A stretch of DNA of 10,959 nucleotides from Actinomycetes bacterium (GTDB lineage Bacteria; Actinomycetota; Acidimicrobiia; Spongiisociales; UBA5794): the NCBI GenBank assembly GCA_023336875.1, contig JAMBLH010000321.1:1-10959 (forward strand). The letters are read 5' to 3'. Both the position numbers and the translations under genes were made by a program. Positions 1-6,629 of the stretch are shown piece after piece. The notes below the pieces were generated by a model. The model was not told the DNA's origin. It did not search any database and saw only the letters and a list, made by a program, of their open reading frames with translations. The number at the start of each line of letters is the position of its first letter. The first letter of the stretch is position 1.

Positions 1-1
1 C

Positions 2-424
2 CTCCTCTACTTCTACTTCGATTCGAAGGATGAGCTCATTCTGGCGACTCTCCGCTCGATTGCATCTGACATGGATGCCCTGGCAGCGGGCACGACAGAC
101 CCAGGCGAGATGGCTGCCGGCGTGAGCATTTCGCTACGTAACCGACCCGCGTTCGTTCGAATCCTTGCATGGCTTGTACTGGAAGGTCGGTCGATCACAC
201 AAGAAATGGGCGGCCATCCGTTCCTCCAGCGCCTCGTCGCGACCCTCGCTACCAGCCAGTCGGACGATCCCATCACACAAGCGGGCACCGTAGTGGCCAT
301 GCTGCTTTCCAACGCGCTTCTCTCCCCAGGTATCAATATTGCTCTCGGAAGAGACGCCGATGACGTCAGGCTTGTTGACGCCTTGGATAAGTCAATTGCA
401 AGGACCCTGACCGCTCAGATCTGA
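2..424 (+). CDS. TetR/AcrR-family transcriptional regulator, 3' part (5' end outside window)
   Basis: The reading frame is open from the first bases of the window and ends at TGA 422-424, so this is the C-terminal part (about 140 residues) of a gene that starts upstream. The first residues read LLYFYFDSKDELILATL. This matches the end of the TetR helix-turn-helix domain and the start of helix 4, where family members typically read LYYHFxSKEELxxAV. The remainder is helical and fits a ligand-binding/dimerisation domain. An ATG at 71 is internal and would lose the DNA-binding tail, so it is not the start. TetR proteins are usually dimeric ligand-responsive repressors. The effector and targets cannot be told because most of the HTH is missing and the family's C-terminal domains diverge. 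The gene converges on the BrkB-like gene, overlapping its stop by 10 nt. The family call is good; the function is unknown. Confidence 0.85.
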   Translation, partial: LLYFYFDSKDELILATLRSIASDMDALAAGTTDPGEMAAGVSISLRNRPAFVRILAWLVLEGRSITQEMGGHPFLQRLVATLATSQSDDPITQAGTVVAMLLSNALLSPGINIALGRDADDVRLVDALDKSIARTLTAQI

Positions 425-1263
425 ACTCGACGAGACATGACCGTGATGATCTCTGCTCCATAGAGCAACACCTGGGCCATAAAGTAGACGAGAACGAGAA
501 GGAGAATCGCAGAAGAGGCGACTGCCGCCACCGACGCTCCTGCATATCCAGCGTAACGGCCGTAGCCCCACGACAGAACAATCAGCAGAACCATCGTGAG
601 TATCGTTCCCGGCCACACGGCCCTCCATGTCACTGAACCATCGGTCCCATATCTGTACGACGCACCCAGTAGCAAGCCCCCAAGAATGATCGGCACGATC
701 GATATGACAATCGTGAGAGCCATGTCGACAACCGGCTCACCCGGCAGCAGCCCCGGCATCATCCCAAGAAGTGCCTCGACAACAAATATCGCCACAAGAG
801 CAGCTGCGAGGGCAGCCACAGAGGCGATGCCGAAGAGACGCCTGCCGAGGGTCGTCCTCACGTTTGGACGGTACTCCACCCCCCACACGACGTTGAGAGC
901 ATCCTTCCATGCAACGAACAACACCGATGCGGTAAAGACCAGCAGGACCAGACTGGCGGCCGTAAGGCTTGCAAAACTGCCGCTGACATCCAGCGCCACA
1001 ATCATCTCAGCGAAGGCTTGTGCTACATCGGCACCGAACCACTGATTGAGGTACTCGGCCAACTGCCCGTTCCCTGCCTCCTCGCCGACGAGCAGGCCGC
1101 CAATGCCGAGAAGGAGCACCAGTAGCGGGGCGAGCGTCACCAGTCCGTAGTACGCAAGTCCTGCGCCGAGACGAATCGCGCGATCTGCCATGAACTCTGT
1201 TCCGGCCTCAACGAGAACCGAGCGCTTTCTGTCGCCCTCGCCTCCACCGTCGGAACTCGTCAC
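415..1263 (-). CDS. YihY/virulence factor BrkB-family integral membrane protein
   Basis: This 282-residue polytopic membrane protein has about six hydrophobic segments. Its N-terminal signature is RLGAGLAYYGLVTLAPLLVL (residues 31-50), close to the family pattern RxAAALAYYTLFSLAPLL. A second hallmark is YRYGTDGSVTWRAVWPGTIL (203-222), and the protein ends with a hydrophobic helix reading LLYGAEI (266-272). Length fits the family. The biochemical role of this family is not settled; the old RNase BN label is regarded as wrong for YihY. The GTG at 1263 overlaps the stop of the upstream flippase gene as GTGA, suggesting translational coupling and a two-gene operon. An in-frame ATG at 1287 would give 290 residues and a 28-nt overlap. 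Neither start has a clear Shine-Dalgarno, so the coupled GTG was preferred. The 3' end overlaps the TetR gene convergently. Confidence 0.85.
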   Translation of the reverse strand: MTSSDGGGEGDRKRSVLVEAGTEFMADRAIRLGAGLAYYGLVTLAPLLVLLLGIGGLLVGEEAGNGQLAEYLNQWFGADVAQAFAEMIVALDVSGSFASLTAASLVLLVFTASVLFVAWKDALNVVWGVEYRPNVRTTLGRRLFGIASVAALAAALVAIFVVEALLGMMPGLLPGEPVVDMALTIVISIVPIILGGLLLGASYRYGTDGSVTWRAVWPGTILTMVLLIVLSWGYGRYAGYAGASVAAVASSAILLLVLVYFMAQVLLYGAEIITVMSRRVQI

Positions 1264-3623
1264 AGGTACTCGTTGCGCTGCAACCATTGGAGGGAGAACC
1301 AGCCCCAGACAGGCGGCAGGTAGGCGGAAAGCACACGGAATGTGACCGCTATGGCAAACGCGGCCGACTCATCAACACCGATTGCGACGAGTCCCGCGGT
1401 GAGAACCGCCTCGGACACACCAACACCGCCTGGTATTGGCAAGATCCCGCTGAGTAGTGCCATCGCCACATATATCACGACGACCGACATGTAGGGCAGG
1501 ACCCAGCCGAAAGCGAGCGCTGTGAGCCAGAGTGAGAAGCCGAAGAGGAGTTGGCTTGCAAGGTTCGCTCCGAAGAGCCTTACGAGGCGCGATGGATCAG
1601 CGGCAAGTTCCCTCAAGCCATCCCACATCTGTTTGGCAGGAGGTATCACTTTGTTGCGAATCGCTGGAACGAAGCGGAACATCAGTGCAGAGACAATGAT
1701 TGCGAATAGCAGCAAGCCGAGCACGAGTACCCATTCGATATCCACACTTGCATCGTCAGGTATCAGGTCGAAGTTTCCGAAGACGATTGCCAGGACAAGA
1801 ATCGCTATCTGGATGATGAAGCCTGTCAGGCTATCCACACCGCCCTGTGTCACCGACGCCGCAGCGGAAACACCGAACTTGCGGAGGTACGCGACGTTCG
1901 TCGCCATTCTCCCGGCCGCGCCACCAATAGCAAGCTGTATAAACTTGATCGAGGATTGAAGTTGCACCGTTGGCCGAAGCGGAATCGGAGCTGATACAGC
2001 AGCCATCATCGTGAACGCGTCAGAGAAGAGTGTGGCCGTTGCAAAGATCAGGGCCACGAATATCCAACCCCATTTTGCACTCTGGAGCTCCTCCCACACG
2101 GCCACGAAGTCGATGCCAACGAGCGCCCCAACTAGTGCGTACGCTGCAAGAGCGGTGAGACCAAACATGAAGATGCTTCGCCAGCTGATGCGAGTCAGTT
2201 GGGCTGGCTTCGGAAGCTCGACTCCAGTCTGGGCAGCAACCTCCTCGCGAATACCGACGAAGAACACCTTTTTCGATGGGAGAAGCTTCCGCCCCTCCGT
2301 GCTGACGGCCGATCGTTGCATGTAAGGCAGGGCCTCAATGAGCGCCTCGTTACCAAGACCATCTCTCGCCACCGCGACAGCCCTCTCGGCTCCGAAGCGA
2401 TTGGACAGTGACGCCAACAGCTCGGTTACGTCTCCCTGAATCCGATCGTCGGGCGCAACTGTTGATGCAGCGTGGAAGTTCTCGAGGACGGCATGTGATC
2501 CATCGATTCGAATTGCGTTCTCATTGAGTCGGCCGTGGGAGATCCCATGCTGGTGCAGAAGGCCAACCGACTCCCAAAGATTTGTCAGCACATCGTCGCC
2601 AACCTCACCGTCACCAAGATCGCGAATCGGAGTGCCTCTGGCGCTCAGTGCAAGGAAGGCGGTCTCATCCGTTGGCTCCCCAACGGCGAGTACGTCCTGT
2701 ACTGACACTCCTACGCGTTGCGCCTCAATGGTGAGCAGGGCCTGATGTTCAACCATGTGGAGACGGCTAGAGGTAAGTGCTGGGCCGGAATCGCGATACC
2801 AGACCGATCGCCACCACCGCGTGATGGTTTGGGAATTCTCGGCATCTCTGCCGTACGCGCGAACACGGAGGAAGTCACCATCGAAAGTGGTGCAGTCGAA
2901 CTGCCGGGCGCCCCACGACTGGTAGTCAGCCACCGTTACATCGTCGATCTCGATGCCGAGTTGCCCCAAGCCCTCCCGCACACCAATTCTGCTCGGGAAT
3001 CCTCGCGCTGATCCGAAGAAGACAAGGACGAGACTCCCTGACAGCAAACCGACACCCAACCCGCCGATCGCGTCGCCAGGGAGGCCGTAGCCCAACGCAA
3101 TCGCAATGAAGAAGATCAGAACGAGGATCAACCATCCGACGCGCCTCAATGGACGCACGAGTTGGGGTCCGGCCACGACAAGCACAGCCGCCACAAGCAC
3201 CACGCGAGCGACTGGGTAACGCGGTTCTGACAAGGAGAACAGTTCGGGGAAGAAGATCGGCCATTCTCCGCTCACCAGTCGAGTGAGCACGAACAGAAGG
3301 CCGAATGCCAGCAGGCCGGCGACTGCAAGGTCGCGAATCAACGCTGGCCTCTTGCTCCACTGCGATGCCGCCATAGCCAGGATCAGGAGGGAGAACACGA
3401 GTCCGGCCGCGTACGTCACAGTGAAGGCAGTCTCGAGCCAGGAGGGAAGGAGTTCGACGATCTGGCCCAGGAAGTCCTCGAACCATCGGATCTGATTCAT
3501 CTCGAGGATCGTTACAAATACAAGGAATGCACCAAATGCTGCAAGTGCCACGTCGATTGGCCGACGGGCCCTGGCATCGTCCACAGGAACGAAGAACCAA
3601 GGTGGCGTGATGTCACGTTCCAC
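1260..3623 (-). CDS. Flippase-like (LPG synthase TM domain/UPF0104) membrane protein with N-terminal membrane region and internal pseudokinase domain
   Basis: This 787-residue protein has three parts. Residues 24-206 hold about six hydrophobic helices. Residues about 225-445 form a soluble kinase-like domain. Residues about 479-787 form the lysylphosphatidylglycerol-synthase-type membrane (flippase-like) domain, including a GGAAGR segment near 567 and the C-terminal GGVGVSEA motif near 732-739. In the kinase-like part the expected HGDxxxxN catalytic loop reads HGRLNEN (363-369), the DFG position reads ENF (381-383), and the putative beta3 lysine is Arg255 in VRAYGRD. All three catalytic positions are altered, so a pseudokinase is likely. 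The family's membrane domain is associated with moving or modifying lipids; the substrate here is unknown. The GTG at 3623 was chosen because GGAGG lies 5 nt upstream. An in-frame TTG at 3641 lacks such a site. The gene is followed by the BrkB-like gene with a 4-nt overlap. Confidence 0.87.
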   Translation of the reverse strand: MERDITPPWFFVPVDDARARRPIDVALAAFGAFLVFVTILEMNQIRWFEDFLGQIVELLPSWLETAFTVTYAAGLVFSLLILAMAASQWSKRPALIRDLAVAGLLAFGLLFVLTRLVSGEWPIFFPELFSLSEPRYPVARVVLVAAVLVVAGPQLVRPLRRVGWLILVLIFFIAIALGYGLPGDAIGGLGVGLLSGSLVLVFFGSARGFPSRIGVREGLGQLGIEIDDVTVADYQSWGARQFDCTTFDGDFLRVRAYGRDAENSQTITRWWRSVWYRDSGPALTSSRLHMVEHQALLTIEAQRVGVSVQDVLAVGEPTDETAFLALSARGTPIRDLGDGEVGDDVLTNLWESVGLLHQHGISHGRLNENAIRIDGSHAVLENFHAASTVAPDDRIQGDVTELLASLSNRFGAERAVAVARDGLGNEALIEALPYMQRSAVSTEGRKLLPSKKVFFVGIREEVAAQTGVELPKPAQLTRISWRSIFMFGLTALAAYALVGALVGIDFVAVWEELQSAKWGWIFVALIFATATLFSDAFTMMAAVSAPIPLRPTVQLQSSIKFIQLAIGGAAGRMATNVAYLRKFGVSAAASVTQGGVDSLTGFIIQIAILVLAIVFGNFDLIPDDASVDIEWVLVLGLLLFAIIVSALMFRFVPAIRNKVIPPAKQMWDGLRELAADPSRLVRLFGANLASQLLFGFSLWLTALAFGWVLPYMSVVVIYVAMALLSGILPIPGGVGVSEAVLTAGLVAIGVDESAAFAIAVTFRVLSAYLPPVWGWFSLQWLQRNEYL

Positions 3624-3660
3624 TGATTCCTCCACATCCAATTCCGACCTGCTGAGTAGC

Positions 3661-3680
3661 TGTTGGCTGCGCAGCCTACA
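3661..3680. promoter_or_regulatory. 20-bp near-perfect dyad, candidate operator upstream of the flippase gene
   Basis: TGTTGGCTGCGCAGCCTACA is an inverted repeat with 9 of 10 base pairs matching; only T3664/T3677 fails. Its core GGCTGCGCAGCC (3665-3676) is a perfect 12-bp palindrome. It lies 38-57 bp upstream of the GTG start at 3623, in the non-coding region between two divergent genes, where an operator would be expected. The size and contiguous symmetry suit a dimeric helix-turn-helix regulator. The identity of any regulator is unknown. Confidence 0.45.
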
Positions 3681-3735
3681 CCCGGGGTCCGTGACGGCGG
3701 TGTCGGTCTATGGCCGCACTGACATCGATGGCGCT

Positions 3736-3746
3736 CGCAGCCAACA
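3736..3746. repeat. Distal inverted copy of the dyad half-site
   Basis: CGCAGCCAACA at 3736-3746 is the exact reverse complement of 3661-3671, giving an 11-bp perfect inverted repeat with a 64-bp gap. It also matches the right half of the 3661-3680 dyad at 9 of 10 bases. It could be a second, single-half binding site for the same regulator, or allow a larger stem-loop or DNA loop in the divergent control region. No good left half was found beside it. Confidence 0.4.
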
Positions 3747-3780
3747 AGTTCCCCGGGACCTTCCCGACGTCGAGTTTTGC

Positions 3781-3831
3781 ATCAACTGATCGGTCAATCA
3801 ACTCGATACAATGCGTAGGTCACGAACGTGA
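3781..3831 (+). promoter_or_regulatory. Candidate promoter/operator of the holin-ABC1 fusion gene
   Basis: A direct repeat ATCAACT occurs at 3781-3787 and 3797-3803. It is followed by TACAAT (3807-3812), a good match to a sigma-70-type -10 box. No convincing -35 is seen at 16-18 bp, so an activator or another sigma factor may be needed. A symmetrical TCACG-AA-CGTGA dyad (3820-3831) lies just downstream, about where transcription would start, a typical repressor position. The expected 5' leader to the ATG at 3901 is about 80 nt. This is a motif reading only. Confidence 0.35.
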
Positions 3832-3900
3832 GTCAAACTGAACAGATCGTGCTCACCAGGTCGCCGCGTGTACGGTTGCCGAATTGGAAGGAATCGCTTC

Positions 3901-6117
3901 ATGTCTGAGGTCCTGATATCGACCGAGGAGCCGAAACGGCGTCGACGCCGCATCAACTTTCGCGTCATCGCTCTTCGTTTCATCCTCGATTTCATTCTCA
4001 TCACGGTTGTTCTCGCGTTCATGCCTGGCTTCCGCACGGGCCTCAACTTCACAATCGGATCGATTGCTCTTCTCGCCGTCATATACGGCTTGCTCAATGC
4101 TTTCGTGAGGCCAGCGCTCGACCTGCTGCTCATGCCCTTCATAGTGCAGACGTATGGATTCGTCGTCGTGATCGTCGACATAATCATCTTCGGATTACTT
4201 GTCCTGCTCGCCGGTTCGCTCGAGGCGAGTTCTGTCTGGCAGGTGCTTGTCGGAGGAACAGTTCTTGGCCTGCTCAGGCTGGCAGGTACCGGCTTTCTTG
4301 GCCTCACCCCTCCGATTGTTTCTGGCAAAGGAGCGCTCCGCCGCCCTCCAGTGGCATCAGGCTTCCTGCGTTTCAGCACGAAGGCCGAGGAGCGTCTCCG
4401 ATTGCTACGGGTTCGCCAGATGCTCCAGATCCACGGCATCGATGCGCTGTTCGATGGCGACGGATCGATCGCCCGGTTCAGGCGCTGGCTACAGAACTGG
4501 CTGTGGCAGCCGGACCTTCCTCTGGTCCGCGTCACTCCGCCTGTCCGATTTCGGCTACTCCTTCAGGACCTCGGACCCACCTATGTCAAGATCGGTCAGA
4601 TCATCTCGAGCCGTGCCCGCACGCTCCCAATCGAATGGCAGGAGCAACTCGAGTTGCTCCAAAGTGATGTCGCATTCTTCCCGTATGAACAGGCACGCGA
4701 GCGAATCATCGATGAACTCGGGGCACCGCCAGAAGAGTTGTATGCCGAGTTCGACCACGAACCCCTGGCCGCGGCATCTCTGGCCCAGGTGCACCGCGCC
4801 GTGCTTCACAACGGCCGTGATGTTGCAGTGAAGATCCAACGTCCCGACATCCATGCCCAACTGCGCTCAGACGTCCGCATCCTGGTTCGCATGTCCCAAG
4901 CCATGGAGCGCCGCACCCATTGGGCGGAGGACATGGATCTTTCTGGCATCGTGCTTGAGTTCGGCTCCACCCTGCTCACGGAACTCGACTACACGATCGA
5001 GGCGTACAACGCCCGCCGGCTCACTCGTGTGCTCGAGCCGATCGAAGGCATCCGAGTCCCTGAGGTGATATACGAACTGTCCTCCTCTGGCGTACTCACC
5101 CTCGAATTCATCCCAGGGGTCAAGTCGACCGACACAGCTGCCATTGACGCAGCAGGGCTCGATCGGGAGGTGCTTGCGGATCGTGTCGTCCAGGCCGCGG
5201 TGAAGATGCTCATGGTCGATGGGTTCTTCCATGGCGATCCTCACCCGGGCAACGTCTTTGTCGATCTGGACAACGGTGACATGGTCATGCTCGACACCGG
5301 CATGGTGGGTGAGCTGACCTTCCAGCAGCGGATCAAACTTGGCAGCTTGCTGCTCACCGTCCAGAACGGCGACGTCCGGGGCCTGGCCCAGACTCTGAAG
5401 TCGTTGTCGACCCCCTATCGCGAAACCGACGACGCCCGCTACTACCAGGACTTTGAACGCAAACTGACCCCGTACCTCGACCCGCCGCCGGGACAGAGGG
5501 TCGAGGTCATGGCGAAGGTACTGCCGGTTGGCCTAGACATCCTTCAGCAAGGCGGCTACCGATTCGACTCGCAGCTCACCCTCGCGATGAAATCCATGGC
5601 CCAGGCCGAGGCGATCACTACTGCACTCGTGCCGTCATGGACAGGTGCGGAGTTCATGGATCGCTCGTTCGATGCTCTCAAGGTCCAGGTCCCAGAGGCG
5701 CTCACGACTGACGTGGTGAAGGACGCCATGATGCGACAGGCCAGCTTTGTTGTGAGGGAAGCGGTTGAGCAGATGCCCTCGATTCAGGAAGGGGCACTCA
5801 AGTGGCTGACGAACATCAAGAAGGGCGAGTTCAAGGTTGAGCTCGGGACGAAGGATCTCGACCGACACGTCGTTGCGTTGCGAGGGATCGCGATGATGTT
5901 CACCCTCGGACTCCTGCTGGCCGGGCTGCTGATCGGATCAGCACTGGCCGCCGGGATCGGCGGTCTCGAGGGCAGCGCCCTCGAACCCATCACCGACTTC
6001 GCTGCAGCGATCTTCGCTCTCACCGCTGGGATCGGAGCCATCACGGTCATCATTCTGTCATGGCGACTATTCCGGCTCACGCGCCCAGCCAAGCGAGATC
6101 CACTCGATCGTCTCTGA
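3901..6117 (+). CDS. Fusion of YvlD/holin-IV-like membrane domain with ABC1/AarF/UbiB-type kinase
   Basis: This is a 738-residue protein. After a basic tail (RRRRR at 13-17), residues about 20-130 form a four-helix membrane domain with the YvlD/phage-holin-superfamily-IV hallmark YGLLNAFVRPALDLLLMPF (62-80). Residues about 206-500 form an ABC1 domain: KIGQ (230-233), Ala-rich loop AAASLAQVH (290-298), Lys311 in VAVKIQRP, ELD (361-363), HGDPHPGN (444-451) and metal-site D465 in DTG, where many relatives have DFG. Two hydrophobic segments at about 661-685 and 699-720 end the protein, as in UbiB-like members. ABC1 proteins support isoprenoid-quinone and lipid metabolism; the client here is unknown. 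ATG 3901 is preceded by GGAAGGA at 3887-3893, whereas the in-frame GTG at 3868 has no ribosome site. The gene is divergent from the pseudokinase-flippase gene and ends 9 nt from a convergent one. Confidence 0.9.
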   Translation: MSEVLISTEEPKRRRRRINFRVIALRFILDFILITVVLAFMPGFRTGLNFTIGSIALLAVIYGLLNAFVRPALDLLLMPFIVQTYGFVVVIVDIIIFGLLVLLAGSLEASSVWQVLVGGTVLGLLRLAGTGFLGLTPPIVSGKGALRRPPVASGFLRFSTKAEERLRLLRVRQMLQIHGIDALFDGDGSIARFRRWLQNWLWQPDLPLVRVTPPVRFRLLLQDLGPTYVKIGQIISSRARTLPIEWQEQLELLQSDVAFFPYEQARERIIDELGAPPEELYAEFDHEPLAAASLAQVHRAVLHNGRDVAVKIQRPDIHAQLRSDVRILVRMSQAMERRTHWAEDMDLSGIVLEFGSTLLTELDYTIEAYNARRLTRVLEPIEGIRVPEVIYELSSSGVLTLEFIPGVKSTDTAAIDAAGLDREVLADRVVQAAVKMLMVDGFFHGDPHPGNVFVDLDNGDMVMLDTGMVGELTFQQRIKLGSLLLTVQNGDVRGLAQTLKSLSTPYRETDDARYYQDFERKLTPYLDPPPGQRVEVMAKVLPVGLDILQQGGYRFDSQLTLAMKSMAQAEAITTALVPSWTGAEFMDRSFDALKVQVPEALTTDVVKDAMMRQASFVVREAVEQMPSIQEGALKWLTNIKKGEFKVELGTKDLDRHVVALRGIAMMFTLGLLLAGLLIGSALAAGIGGLEGSALEPITDFAAAIFALTAGIGAITVIILSWRLFRLTRPAKRDPLDRL

Positions 6118-6126
6118 CGGAAACGG

Positions 6127-6501
6127 CTATTCATCCACCCCGAAGGATTCCGGAGAATCTGACTCCTCTGGCGGGGGTTGGCTCGGCAGGTCGTCGCCGT
6201 CCCCCCGTTTGGAGATGTCGTGTCCAAGATCCGAGAAGGTTGCCCCCAGAGCATCGAAGAACGAGCCAGCGGTTTGTCTCGCCTCATCCCGGATCTCTGC
6301 ATCCGCGAATGCGTCACCGATGGACGCGAGGGCTGCCTTCACGTTCTCACCGAGCGTGTGCAACGCATCCTTTACCTCGTCGTCTGAAACGACTTCAGTG
6401 ATGTCCTCGCCCTCGTACGTCTGGTAGTGGACCTTGAGCATTGAGCCGAGGTTTTTGAACTGCTCCCCAACTTCGTTCCAGGCTTCTTCCGATTGACCCA
6501 T
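6127..6501 (-). CDS. Small acidic conserved-type hypothetical protein
   Basis: This is a 124-residue soluble protein with no signal peptide or membrane helix. Residues about 1-90 look like amphipathic helices (AWNEVGEQFKNLGSML, then DALHTLGENVKAALASIGDA and AGSFFDALGATFSDLG). The tail is acidic and rich in Pro, Ser and Glu. It resembles short actinobacterial hypotheticals that begin with a WxxVGxQFxxLG helix, but I cannot assign a function. ATG 6501 was chosen because AGAGGAGG stands directly upstream (6505-6512). An in-frame ATG at 6519 would put that ribosome site inside the gene. It converges on the ABC1 fusion gene and is divergent from the RPCxxC protein gene. Confidence 0.72.
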   Translation of the reverse strand: MGQSEEAWNEVGEQFKNLGSMLKVHYQTYEGEDITEVVSDDEVKDALHTLGENVKAALASIGDAFADAEIRDEARQTAGSFFDALGATFSDLGHDISKRGDGDDLPSQPPPEESDSPESFGVDE

Positions 6502-6629
6502 AGTCCTCCTCTGTGCCATCTGGAAGGCTAGCGGTGTTCCTCATAGCTCAGTTGGCGAACCATGCTCACTGGACGCAGCCGGAACCATCGATATCATCGG
6601 CGCACTGTCTACAAGCCGTGGTGCAAACG

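Noticed and set aside
2926..3600. 224-codon minus-strand open frame overlapping the flippase gene in another frame
   Set aside because: The product is Arg/Cys/Pro-rich without hydrophobic or motif structure, whereas the frame of the flippase gene gives clean membrane helices over the same bases.
3707..3747. TTGTTG/CATAGA pair as a minus-strand promoter for the flippase gene
   Set aside because: The spacer is about 29 bp, far outside the usable range.
3798..4535. 245-codon minus-strand open frame opposite the ABC1 fusion gene
   Set aside because: Its translation is rich in Arg, Ser and Thr with no domain-like pattern, and it covers the control region and the start of a strongly supported plus-strand gene.
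6146..6159. GATTC-CGGA-GAATC hairpin as a terminator for the ABC1 fusion gene
   Set aside because: The stem is only 5 bp, lies inside the convergent coding sequence and has no T tract.
5784..6317. 177-codon minus-strand open frame across the ABC1/hypothetical junction
   Set aside because: It is an out-of-frame shadow of two better supported genes, with low-complexity Arg/Ser composition.
6542..6620. Possible complete tRNA gene starting near CATAGCTCAGTTGG
   Set aside because: No GAGC closing the D stem, no T-loop GGTTCGA-type sequence and no acceptor complement were found downstream, so only a fragment is possible.
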